From assembly GCF_003865135.1 (NCBI RefSeq), contig NZ_BHZC01000001.1, forward strand, positions 2,976,001 to 3,040,000: a DNA stretch of 64,000 bases, in the 5' to 3' direction. The position numbers and the translations under genes are program-made. The DNA comes from Streptomyces chrestomyceticus JCM 4735. GTDB taxonomy: Bacteria; Actinomycetota; Actinomycetes; Streptomycetales; Streptomycetaceae. This document shows positions 45,983 to 55,300 of the stretch, piece by piece. Position 1 is the stretch's first letter; each line of letters begins with the position of its first letter. Below the pieces are notes generated by a model, which was not told where the DNA came from, ran no database searches, and saw only the letters and a program-made list of their open reading frames with translations.

Positions 45983-47665
45983 ATGCCATGTTCCCGACGG
46001 GGGGATCAGCCGCGCAGCGCGCGCCCAGCACCTGGTGCGACGGGCGCGCGCCGCCCGCGCGTCCGGTGGCCGCGCAGTCTGGCGGGGCAGCTCTTCGCCG
46101 TGCAGGTGGTGCTGGTCGGCGTGGTGGTGGCGGGGTACGCCGCATTCGCGTACGTCAGCGCCGGACGGCAGGCCGAGGAGACCGCGCGGCGGCAGACGAC
46201 GGCGGTGGCCGCCGCGGTCGCCGACGCTCCGGCGGTGGCGCGCGCGGTGCGCTCGGCCGACCCCACCGCGGAACTCCAGCCGTACACCGAGCGGCTGCGC
46301 AGGGACGCCGGGGTCGACTTCATCGTGGTCATGGACCCGGCGGGCAAGCGGTGGACGCACCCCGAGCCGTCCGCCATCGGCCGCACCTACCTGGGCCGCA
46401 CCGAGGAGGCACGGGCCGGCCGGACCTACGCCGAGACGCACCGGGGCCGGCTCGGCCCGTCCGTACGGGTGATCACGCCGGTGCGGGACCGGGAGCACGG
46501 CGGCCGTGTCGTCGCCCTGGTCAGCTCCGGCATCACCGTCGAGGCGATCAGCGACGGGCTGCGCCGGGAGGTGACGGCGCTGGCCGCCGTCGCGGCCGGG
46601 GCGCTCGCGCTGGGCGGACTCGGCACGTACCTCGTCAACGCGCGGCTGCGCCGGCACACCCACGGCATGAACGCCGCCGAGATCGGCCGCCTGCACGACT
46701 ACCACGAGGCGGCGCTGCACGCGGTGCGCGAGGGGCTGCTGATGCTGGACGGGGAGCGGCGGGTGGCGCTCCTCAACGACGGGGCGCGCGAACTCCTCGG
46801 CCTGCGCGGCGACCCCGTCGGGCGGCCCGTCACCGCCCTCGGCCTGCCCGCGCCGCTCACCGACACCCTCCTCTCCCCCGCCCCGCACACGGACGAACTG
46901 CACCTCACCGACGACCGGGTGCTGGTCGTCAACACCTCGCCGGTCTCCGGCGGCGAGCGGCGCGGCACCGTCGTCACCCTGCGCGACCACACCGAACTCC
47001 AGGCGCTCTCCGGCGAGCTGGACTCCGTACGCGGCGTCACCCGGGCGCTGCGCTCGCAGGCGCACGAGGCCGCCAACCGGCTGCACACCGTCGTCTCGCT
47101 GGTCGAGCTGGGCCGTACGGACGAGGCCGTGGAGTTCGCCACCGCCGAACTGGAGCTGGCCCAGGCCCTGACCGACCAGGTCGTCGGCGCGGTCGCCGAA
47201 CCCGTCCTCGCCGCCCTCCTCCTCGGCAAGGCCGCCCAGGCCAATGAGCACGGCGTCGAGCTGGAGCTGACCGCCGACAGCCGGATCGACGACGGTGTCC
47301 TGCCGTCGTCCCTGCCGCCGCGCGACCTGGTCACGGTCCTCGGCAACCTCCTGGACAACGCGATCGAGGCGGCGCCGGAGGGCGCCCGGGTACGGGTCAC
47401 CGCGCTGGCCGACGGCGGGGAACTGCTGCTGCGCGTGGCGGACAACGGCGGCGGCGTACGGGGAGCGGCGGACGCCGAGGACGTGTTCCGGTGGGGGTGG
47501 AGCACCAAGGGCGGCGCGGACCGCGGGCTGGGGCTGGCGCTCGTACGCCAGGCCGTGCGGCGGCACGGCGGGACGGTACGGGTGGGCGAGGCGCCCGAGG
47601 GCGGCGCGGAGTTCACGGTGCGCCTGCCGCTGCGGGCCCCGGCCGGGGCGGACGCCGCCGGATGA
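45983..47665 (+). CDS. CitA/DcuS-family sensor histidine kinase
   Basis: 560 residues from ATG 45983; the frame is open to GTG 45866 and the exact start is uncertain. A first membrane helix (LFAVQVVLVGVVVAGYAAFAYV) precedes a periplasmic Cache-type sensor domain (about 85-185) with IVVMDPAGKRWTHPEPSAIG, a second helix, a PAS domain and an Spo0B-like dimerisation helix with phospho-His361 (RSQAHEAANRLHTVVSLVELG). The ATPase domain has NLLDNAIEAAPEG and GLGLALVRQAV. Likely senses extracellular dicarboxylates. Its stop overlaps the response regulator start. Confidence 0.92.
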   Translation: MPCSRRGDQPRSARPAPGATGARRPRVRWPRSLAGQLFAVQVVLVGVVVAGYAAFAYVSAGRQAEETARRQTTAVAAAVADAPAVARAVRSADPTAELQPYTERLRRDAGVDFIVVMDPAGKRWTHPEPSAIGRTYLGRTEEARAGRTYAETHRGRLGPSVRVITPVRDREHGGRVVALVSSGITVEAISDGLRREVTALAAVAAGALALGGLGTYLVNARLRRHTHGMNAAEIGRLHDYHEAALHAVREGLLMLDGERRVALLNDGARELLGLRGDPVGRPVTALGLPAPLTDTLLSPAPHTDELHLTDDRVLVVNTSPVSGGERRGTVVTLRDHTELQALSGELDSVRGVTRALRSQAHEAANRLHTVVSLVELGRTDEAVEFATAELELAQALTDQVVGAVAEPVLAALLLGKAAQANEHGVELELTADSRIDDGVLPSSLPPRDLVTVLGNLLDNAIEAAPEGARVRVTALADGGELLLRVADNGGGVRGAADAEDVFRWGWSTKGGADRGLGLALVRQAVRRHGGTVRVGEAPEGGAEFTVRLPLRAPAGADAAG

Positions 47666-48360
47666 CCGGGCCACAGTCCGAAGCCGCGCCGCCCCTGCGG
47701 GTGCTCGTCGTCGAGGACGACCCGGTGGCGGCGGACGCCCATGCCCTGTATGTGGGCCGGGTGCCGGGGTTCGCCGTGTCCGGGACAGTGCGTTCCGTCG
47801 CCGGGGCCCGGCGGCACCTGGACCGGCACCGCGTCGATCTGATCCTGCTGGACCTCTTCCTGCCGGACGGGCACGGCCTGGCGTTCGTCCGGTCGCTGCG
47901 GGCGGCCGGGTACGGCGCCGACGTCATCGCCGTCACCTCGGCGCGTGATCTGGCCGTCGTCCGGGAGGGGGTCTCGCTCGGCGTCGTGCAGTACGTGCTC
48001 AAGCCGTTCACGTTCGCCACCCTGCGCGACCGGCTGCTGCGGTACGCCGCCTTCCGCGCGGCCGCCGGCGAGGCCAGCGGGCAGGACGAGGTGGACCGGG
48101 CCCTCGCGGCCCTGCGCGCGCCGCAGCCCGCCGCGCTGCCCAAGGGGCTGACCGCGGCGACCCTGCGCCTGGTGACCGACGCGCTGCGCGCCGCCCCCGG
48201 CGGCCTCGGCGCCACCGCGGCCGCCGAGCAGATCGGCATCTCCCGTATCACCGCCCGCCGTTACCTCGAACATCTCGTCGACACGGGCCGGGCCGCCCGC
48301 GCCCCGCAGTACGGCCAGGTGGGCCGTCCCGAATTGCGGTACCGCTGGATGGGGCATTGA
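47662..48360 (+). CDS. CitB/DcuR-family response regulator
   Basis: 232 residues from ATG 47662, overlapping the kinase stop (ATGA). Receiver with EDDPVAAD, phospho-Asp64 in ILLDLFLP and the Lys of VLKPFTF. The C-terminal DNA-binding domain, GLGATAAAEQIGISRITARRYLEHL, is the kind found in CitB/DcuR. Expected to activate the divergent dctA. The next operon's likely promoter overlaps its stop codon. Confidence 0.93.
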   Translation: MTGPQSEAAPPLRVLVVEDDPVAADAHALYVGRVPGFAVSGTVRSVAGARRHLDRHRVDLILLDLFLPDGHGLAFVRSLRAAGYGADVIAVTSARDLAVVREGVSLGVVQYVLKPFTFATLRDRLLRYAAFRAAAGEASGQDEVDRALAALRAPQPAALPKGLTAATLRLVTDALRAAPGGLGATAAAEQIGISRITARRYLEHLVDTGRAARAPQYGQVGRPELRYRWMGH

Positions 48361-48385
48361 CCTCCCTTTATCCCTGACTTAGGGT
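48357..48385 (+). promoter_or_regulatory. Probable housekeeping promoter of the sugar ABC operon
   Basis: TTGACC (48357-48362) and TAGGGT (48380-48385) are separated by 17 bases, a close match to the HrdB consensus. The -35 overlaps the response regulator's stop codon. Transcription would begin about 32 bases before the lipoprotein start at 48424. Confidence 0.65.
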
Positions 48386-48423
48386 CACCGGGCAGCCTGC
48401 CGTGGCTAGTTGGAGGTCGTGCC

Positions 48424-49788
48424 GTGCGCCGCACCGCTCCGATGACCCTGCTCACCGCCGCCGTGCTGGCCGCCGGCACGCTCACCGCCTGCGGCGGCGG
48501 CTCGGGGGGCGACAAGAACACCGTCGAGGTCGCGTTCATCAAGGACACCAACAACAAGGTGCGGGTCCGGGACGACTACATCGAGACGGTGGCCCGCGCG
48601 TTCGAGAAGGCCCACCCGGGCAAGAAGGTCAAGCTGATCCCGATCCAGGCGTCCGAGAACGACTACTACGCCAAGATCCAGCAGATGATGCGCTCCCCGA
48701 AGACCGCCCCCGACCTGGTCTACGAGGACACCTTCCTGATCAACTCGGACATCACCGCCGGACTGCTGCGCCCGCTGGACGACCACCTCGCCGGGTGGGC
48801 GGACTGGAAGCAGTTCGAACCCGCCGCGAAGGCCGCCGCGCGGGCGCAGGACGGCAAGACGTACGGCGTACCGGACGGCACCGACACCCGCGGCCTGTGG
48901 TTCAACAAGAACATCTTCAAGAAGGCCGGACTGCCGCAGGACTGGCGGCCGAAGACCTGGGACGAGGTGCTGGCGGCGGCCCGCACCGTCAAGCGCGAGG
49001 TCCCCGGCGTCATCCCGCTGAACGTCTACACCGGCAAGGGCGCGGGCGAGGCCGCCGTGATGCAGGGCTTCGAGATGCTGCTGTACGGCACCGGCAAGGA
49101 CCCGCTCTACGACCCGGCGGCGAAGAAGTGGGTCACCGGGAGCAAGGGCTTCCGGGACAGTCTGGAGTTCATCCGCACCGTGTACGCGGAGAAGCTCGGC
49201 CCCGACGTGTCCGACGCGCTGAGCCCCAACATCCAGACCAACGTCGCCACCGAGCTGATGCCCGAGGAGAAGCTCGCGATCAACCTGGACGGCTCGTGGC
49301 TGGGCCAGCAGTGGCAGCCGAAGGGTGGCGGCAAGCCGTGGCCCGAGTGGCCGTCGGTGCTGGGCCGGACGGCGTTCCCCACCCAGGGCGGCGCGGCGCC
49401 CGGCCGGGTCAGCCTGGCGGGCGGCTGGACCTGGTCCGTACCGCGCCAGGCGCAACAGCCCGACCTGGCCTGGAAGCTGATCGAGACGTTCCAGACGCAG
49501 CACAACGCGCTGGAGTGGTGTGTGCGCGGCGCCCAGATCGCCGTACGCAAGGACGTGGCGGCGGACCCCGCGTACCTGAAGTCCATCCCCGGCATCGACT
49601 TCTTCACCGACCTGGTGAAGGTGAGCCACTACCGTCCGGCGCTGCCGGTCTACCCCAAGGTCTCGGCGGCGATCGGCGAGGCGATGGAGGCGGTCACCTC
49701 CGGTGACGCGACGCCGCGGAAAGCAGCCGCTGACTACGACGAGCAACTGAAGTCCATCGTGGACGGACAGGTCGTCGCCAAGCCATGA
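48424..49788 (+). CDS. Carbohydrate ABC transporter substrate-binding lipoprotein
   Basis: 454 residues from GTG 48424, with GGAGGT 6 bases upstream. Signal peptide with lipobox LAAGTLTAC (Cys23), so it is a lipid-anchored extracellular binding protein. Family 1 solute-binding fold: NDYYAKIQQMMRSPKTAPDL, TRGLWFNKNIFKKAGLPQDW and WTWSVPRQAQQPDLAWKLIE. Likely binds an oligosaccharide. Its stop overlaps the first permease start. No ATPase gene is present; in Streptomyces such systems commonly share the MsiK ATPase encoded elsewhere. Confidence 0.94.
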   Translation: MRRTAPMTLLTAAVLAAGTLTACGGGSGGDKNTVEVAFIKDTNNKVRVRDDYIETVARAFEKAHPGKKVKLIPIQASENDYYAKIQQMMRSPKTAPDLVYEDTFLINSDITAGLLRPLDDHLAGWADWKQFEPAAKAAARAQDGKTYGVPDGTDTRGLWFNKNIFKKAGLPQDWRPKTWDEVLAAARTVKREVPGVIPLNVYTGKGAGEAAVMQGFEMLLYGTGKDPLYDPAAKKWVTGSKGFRDSLEFIRTVYAEKLGPDVSDALSPNIQTNVATELMPEEKLAINLDGSWLGQQWQPKGGGKPWPEWPSVLGRTAFPTQGGAAPGRVSLAGGWTWSVPRQAQQPDLAWKLIETFQTQHNALEWCVRGAQIAVRKDVAADPAYLKSIPGIDFFTDLVKVSHYRPALPVYPKVSAAIGEAMEAVTSGDATPRKAAADYDEQLKSIVDGQVVAKP

Positions 49789-50702
49789 GCCGGGCCGCCA
49801 CGACGACCACCGCGTACGGCACGACGGGGCCCGGCGCCCGGTCCCGCCGTACGGCCCTGCTGCGCTGGTCGCCGCTCGCCCCCGCTACCCTCCTGCTGCT
49901 GCTCTTCCTCGCCGGGCCCATCGGCTACTGCGTCTACATCGCCTTCACCGACATGCAGTTGACCGGCCAGGAGTCCGCCTCCTTCGTGGGCCTGGACAAC
50001 TTCCGGCACGCCTTCGGCGACCCCGCGTTCCTGAACGCCGTCGTCCTGACGCTGGTCTTCACCCTGATCTCGTCGATCCTGGGCCAGAACACCCTCGGCC
50101 TGGCGCTCGCCGCCCTGATGCAGCGCGCCTCCCGGGCCGTCCGCACGCTCACCGGCGCGGTGGTCATCACCGCCTGGGTGCTGCCGGAGATCGTCGCGGG
50201 CTTTCTGCTCTACACGTTCTTCGAACGGCGCGGCACGCTCAACGCGATCCTGGACTGGCTGCACCTGCCGTCGCAGAACTGGCTGTTCACGCTGCCGATC
50301 CTGGCCGTGTCGTTCGCCAACGTCTGGCGCGGCACGGCCTTCTCGATGCTGATCTACTCGGCCGCGCTCTCCGAGATCCCCCAGGAGGTCACCGAGTCCG
50401 CCGAGGTGGACGGGGCGAGCGGCCGGCAGCGGCTGTGGCACGTGACGCTGCCGATGATCCGCCGCTCCATCGGCACCAACCTGATGCTCAACACCCTCCA
50501 GACCCTCTCCGTCTTCGGGCTGATCTGGGCCATGACCCGCGGCGGGCCCGGCAGCCGCAGCCAGACGCTGCCGGTGTTCATGTACGACCAGGCGTTCCTG
50601 AAGTCGCTGATCGGGTACGGCACCGCCGTCGCCCTGCTGCTGCTCGTGGTGGGCGCCCTCTTCTCCGTCGTCTACCTGCGTCTGCTGCGCGAGGAGGTGT
50701 GA
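49785..50702 (+). CDS. Sugar ABC transporter permease (MalF type)
   Basis: 305 residues from ATG 49785, overlapping the lipoprotein stop. Six membrane helices; the ATPase-coupling EAA loop reads EVTESAEVDGASGRQRLWHV. Forms the heterodimeric channel with the next gene. The frame overlaps that gene by four bases (GTGA). Confidence 0.94.
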   Translation: MSRAATTTTAYGTTGPGARSRRTALLRWSPLAPATLLLLLFLAGPIGYCVYIAFTDMQLTGQESASFVGLDNFRHAFGDPAFLNAVVLTLVFTLISSILGQNTLGLALAALMQRASRAVRTLTGAVVITAWVLPEIVAGFLLYTFFERRGTLNAILDWLHLPSQNWLFTLPILAVSFANVWRGTAFSMLIYSAALSEIPQEVTESAEVDGASGRQRLWHVTLPMIRRSIGTNLMLNTLQTLSVFGLIWAMTRGGPGSRSQTLPVFMYDQAFLKSLIGYGTAVALLLLVVGALFSVVYLRLLREEV

Positions 50703-51559
50703 CGCGGTTGCCCGCCTCCCGCGCCAGGCCCCTGCTGACCCGCCGCACCCGGCGCCGCCTCGCCGCCGACGCGGCGCTGCTCGCCGTGACCGCCGCCTTC
50801 GCCGTACCGCTCGCCTGGCTGGTGCTCTCCTCGCTGGACACCGGGGCGACGCTGCGGGTCCGCGTGCCGGGGTCGCCGTCGCTGGACAACTTCTCGGCGG
50901 TCCTGACGGACGAGATCACCTTCACGCCGATGCGCAACAGCCTGGTGCTGTGCGGCAGCGCCACCGCCCTGACGGTCGCCTGCGCGGCGCTGGCGGCCTA
51001 TCCGCTGTCCCGCTACCGCTCCCGGTTCAGCCGCCCGTACCTGCTGACCGTCCTGTTCGCCACCTGCCTGCCCATCACCGCCGTCATGGTCCCGGTGTAC
51101 GCGCTGTTCGTGCGGGTCAACCTGATCGACACGGTGTACGGCACCGCGCTGTTCCTCGCCGCCTCCCAGCTCCCGTTCGCCATCTGGCTGATGAAGAACT
51201 TCATGGACGGCATCCCGAGGGCCCTGGAAGAGGCCGCCTGGACCGACGGCGCGTCCTGGTTCCAGACGCTGTGGCGGGTGATCCTGCCGCTGATGGGGCC
51301 GGGCGTCACGGTCGTGACCGTCTACACCTTCGCCATCATGTGGGGCAATTTCTTCGTCCCGTTCCTGCTTCTGCTGTCCCCCGAGGAACTGCCCGCCTCC
51401 GTCAGCATCTTCACCTTCTTCGGCAACTACGGCGCCATCGCCTTCGGCCAGCTCGCGGCGTTCTCGATCCTGTACTCGACGCCGGTCGTCCTGCTGTACG
51501 TGCTGATCTCGCGCCGGCTGGGCGGCGGGTTCACGCTGGGCGGCGCGGTGAAGGGCTGA
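50699..51559 (+). CDS. Sugar ABC transporter permease (MalG type)
   Basis: 286 residues from GTG 50699, overlapping the upstream stop; TTG 50708 is better spaced from GAGGAGG and may be the true start. Six helices, with the EAA loop at PRALEEAAWTDGASWFQTLW. Ends FTLGGAVKG. A pseudoprotease gene follows after only 25 bases. Confidence 0.94.
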   Translation: MTRLPASRARPLLTRRTRRRLAADAALLAVTAAFAVPLAWLVLSSLDTGATLRVRVPGSPSLDNFSAVLTDEITFTPMRNSLVLCGSATALTVACAALAAYPLSRYRSRFSRPYLLTVLFATCLPITAVMVPVYALFVRVNLIDTVYGTALFLAASQLPFAIWLMKNFMDGIPRALEEAAWTDGASWFQTLWRVILPLMGPGVTVVTVYTFAIMWGNFFVPFLLLLSPEELPASVSIFTFFGNYGAIAFGQLAAFSILYSTPVVLLYVLISRRLGGGFTLGGAVKG

Positions 51560-51584
51560 CGCACCCCCTTCCGGAGGAGGAACC

Positions 51585-52280
51585 GTGAGACCAGGTCCCA
51601 CCGCAGTGCTCCGCTCCCTGGCCGCCCTGGCCACCGCCGCGTCGGCCGTCCTGGCCGCCGCGCCGCCCGCCGGTGCCGGCCCGTCCCGTACGGCCGTCGC
51701 GACGGCGGTCCGCGGCGGCAACGTCCTGTACAGCGCGTCCGGCCGCTGCACCGTCGGTTTCAACGCCACCAAGGGCGGCCACTATTACGCGATCATGGAG
51801 GGCCGGTGCGTGGGCGGCGCCCAGGACTGGTACGCCGACGCGGCCCGTACGGTCCACGTCGGCGTCACCGAGGCCGTGCGCTTCCCGGGTGGGGACTACG
51901 CCCTGGTCCGCTACACCAACCCGGCCGTCTCCTCCCCCGGCGAGGTCGATCTCGGCGGCGGCCGGTACCTCGACATCACCGGCGCCGCCCGGCCCGTCGT
52001 CGGCCAGTCGGTGTGCCTGCCCGGCTCCGCGACCGGTCAGCACTGCGGGCGGGTGGACGCCGTGAACGTCAGCGTGACGTACCCGGAGGGCACCGTGTCC
52101 GGGCTCGTCCGGACGTCGGCGTGCACCGAGCCGGGTACGGCTGCGGGCCGCCCCGCCGTCTCCGGCAGCGCCGCCGTCGGCCTCGCCGTGGGCGGCAGCG
52201 GCAATTGCACCTCGGGCGGCACCACCTACCTCCAGCCGGTCGTCCCGGTGCTCCAGGCGTACGGCCTCACCCTCCACTGA
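51585..52280 (+). CDS. Secreted streptogrisin-like S1 protein lacking catalytic His and Ser (pseudoprotease)
   Basis: 231 residues from GTG 51585, with GGAGGAGG upstream and a signal peptide (LRSLAALATAASAVLAAAPP). The body aligns with streptogrisin-type proteases: RCTVGFN, VCLPGSATGQHCGRVDAVNV, and GLAVGGSGNCTSGGTTYLQP. The TAGHC site reads MEGRC (His to Arg), GDSGGP reads GTAAGRP (Ser to Ala), while Asp of GDYALVRY is kept and disulfide Cys pairs remain. There is no propeptide, which active relatives need for folding. It is thus predicted inactive, possibly a binding protein or inhibitor. It lies 25 bases after the sugar permease and is probably co-transcribed. Role unknown. Confidence 0.85.
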   Translation: MRPGPTAVLRSLAALATAASAVLAAAPPAGAGPSRTAVATAVRGGNVLYSASGRCTVGFNATKGGHYYAIMEGRCVGGAQDWYADAARTVHVGVTEAVRFPGGDYALVRYTNPAVSSPGEVDLGGGRYLDITGAARPVVGQSVCLPGSATGQHCGRVDAVNVSVTYPEGTVSGLVRTSACTEPGTAAGRPAVSGSAAVGLAVGGSGNCTSGGTTYLQPVVPVLQAYGLTLH

Positions 52281-52331
52281 CGGGCCCTCGCACCGCCGGG
52301 CCCCCGTACCGACGGGCGCGACCCCTCCGGC

Positions 52332-55300
52332 TCACCGGCAGTACCAGTCGTCCGGCACGCCCCGCGCGGTCTGCGCCCAGTGGCCCTCCCGGCTCAGCCG
52401 GCAGATGTTCCTGGCCGTCTCCCCGACGTCGACGGACCACTCACGCACCGTGCCGTCCGCGCTGCCGCTGACCAGCGACCGGCCGTCGGGCCAGTACGAC
52501 AGGGACAGCACACTGCCGGAGTGCCCGGACAGCACGGCCGTCGTACTGCGGGCGGCCACGTCCCACAGGCGTACGGTGTCGTCGTCCCCGCCCGAGGCCA
52601 GCGAACGGCTGTCCGGACTGAACGCCAGCGAGGCGACGCTGCTGGAGTGGCCGCGCAGGGTGCCGGCCAGGCGGCGCCCCGGCACGTCCCACAGCAGGAT
52701 GTCGTGGTCGGTGCCGGACGTGGCCAGGGTCTTGCCGTCGTCGGCGAAGGCGGCGGCGAAGACGGGATAGGAACGGCCGGTGAACCGGGCGGCCTCTTCG
52801 AGGGTGGCCGCGTCCCACAGCCGTACGACGCCCCGGTTGCCGGCGTTCTCGGTGACCGCCAGGGTCCTGCCGTCCGGTGCGAAGGTGACGGTGGAGCCGT
52901 TGCCGGAGAGCTGGCGCGCGCCCGTACGCCGGTGGCTCGCCACGTCCCACAGGAACAGGTGGCGGTCGTCCCCGACGGTGGCCAGCCGCTTGCCGTCCTT
53001 CGAGAAGGCGGCCTCCCGTACGGTGCCGGTGTGCCCGCGCAGCTCGGCGAGCAGCCGGCCCGAGCGCACGTCCCACAGCCGGACCGTACGGTCGGCGTGC
53101 ACGGACGCGAAGACGTCGCCGTGCGGCGAGAACACCAGGCTGGTGATCACCCCGGGCGGTGCGTCGAGCGACCGCAGGGGTTGCGGCCGGTCGGCGGACC
53201 ACAGCGTCAGCTCGCTGCCCGCGGCGGCGATGGTCCGGCCGTCCGGGGACACCGCGACCGAGGTGATCCCGCCCTGCCGGCCGCCGAGCCGCTCCCGGCC
53301 GTGGCCGGCGATGCGCCACAGCCGGACCGTGCCGGTGTCGTCGTCCGCGGGCGCGGCCAGGGCGGTACCGTTCCGCGCGAACGACAGCGCGCTCGCCGAC
53401 TCCACCCGCGCCGTGAACTTGTCCCGCGCGTGCCGGCGGTTCACGTCCCACAGCCGGACGATGCCGTCGTAGCTGCCCACGGCGAGGGTCCGGCGGTCCG
53501 GCGACCAGGCCAGCGCCGTGATCCGGTCGGCCGTACCGGTCAGCTCGCCCGCTGCGCGCCGCCCGGCGACGTCCCACAGCCGCACCGTACGGTCCCCGCC
53601 CCCACTGGCGAGGCTCCGCCCGTCCGGGCTGAAGGCCAGCGCGAACACCGGCTGGACGTGTCCGGTGAGCGTGGCCAGCGGCCGGTAGGTGCGCGCGTCC
53701 CACAGCCGGACCGTACGGTCGTCACCGGCCGACGCCAGGACCTTCCCGTCCGGCGAGAAGGACACCGCCGTCACATTGCCCTTGTGTCCGGTGAGGTCGG
53801 CGACCTGGCGCCGCGAGGCGACGTCCCACAGCCGGACCGCGTCGCCCGTGCTGCCGGACGCCAGGGTGCGGCTGTCCCGGGAGAAGGACAGCGACATCAC
53901 CCGTCCCGAGGGGCCGTTCAGCACACCGAGCAGCCGGCGGTTCGGGACGTCCCACAGCCGTACGGTGGTGTCGTCCCCGGCGGACGCCAGATACCGGCCG
54001 TCCGGGCTGAAGGCGAGCGCGTAGACGGGGCCGATGTGGCCGATGAAGGTGCCGCGCAGCCGGTCGGTGGCGGTGTCCCACAGCTTGACCGTACGGTCCA
54101 CCGAACCGGTGGCCAGGGTGCGGCCGTCCGGGCTGAAGGCCACCGCGGTCACGACGCCGGTGTGGCCGGTGAACTGGTTGGCGCGGAACGCGCCGTAGGC
54201 GCTCAGCAGACTGCCCCGCGCCTCGACCGTCGGCGCCTGCCGGTAGCCGTACAGCGCGGTCAGCGCCGCCGCCTGGGGCTGCTCCCGGCGCAGCTCGGCG
54301 GCCTCCGCCGCATACTGCCGGGACACCGCGATCCGGCGCTGCGCCTCGGCGTCCGACCGCTGCTCGAAGGCGATGCCCGCCGCGATCAGGGCGAGCACGA
54401 GCAGAGCACCGAGTGACGCGGTGAGCCAGCGGGCGCGGCGGCCCCGCCGCCGGTCGGCGCCGGTGGCGCTGCGCAGGAAGTCCCGTTCCAGGGCGTTGAG
54501 CGCGGCGCCGTGCACCCGCTCCCAGGCCTGCGCCCCGGCCAGTTGCGCGCCCCGGTACAACGCGCCCGCGTCCCGGCCCAGTTCGTGCCACGCCTCGGCG
54601 GCGGCGGTGAGCCTGCGGTGGGTCCGCAGCGCCTCCCGGTCCTCGTCGAGCCAGTGCCGCAGCCGGGGCCAGGCCCGGATCACGGCCTCGTGGGCGACCT
54701 CGACCTTCCCGTCGGACAGCACCACCAGCCGGGCGGCGGCCAGCTTGCGCAGCAGCCCGTCGATCTCCTGCGGCTCGGCCAGGCCGTCCAGTTCGCGGCG
54801 AGCCAGCCGGCGCCGGGTGTCCTCCGTCCCCTCGCCGAGCGCGGTCAGCCGCAGGAACACCGCCCGCATCACCTTCCGCTGCCGGGGCCCGGCCTCCTCG
54901 TACATCCGCTCGGCGGTCTGCGCGACGGCGCCGCGCATCCCTCCGGTGGCGCGGTAGTCGGCCAGCCGCAGGGTGCCGCCGCTCCGCCGCTGCCACGTCT
55001 CGCGCATCGCGTGCCCGACCAGCGGCAGCGCGCCCGGCTGGCCTGCCGCCTCGGCGAGCACCGCCTCCACCAGGTCGGCGTCCACCTGGACGCCGGACCG
55101 GACGGCGGGCTCGGCGATGATGTCCCGCAGCTCGGCACGGCTGGGCGGCCCGACGGGCAACTGGCCGGCCGTACGCAGCACGGCGACCAGCCCCGGGTGG
55201 ACGAAGCAGCGCGCGTAGAAGTCGGCCCGGATGCCGACGGCCAGCCGGATCCGCCGGTCGTCGGAACGGGCCAGATCGGCCACCGCGCCGAGGAAGGCGG

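Noticed and set aside
52400..54200. Many near-repeats of the type CCGTACGGT and GTCCCACAG
   Set aside because: These follow the WD40 repeats of the encoded protein and are not a CRISPR array or other DNA repeat element.
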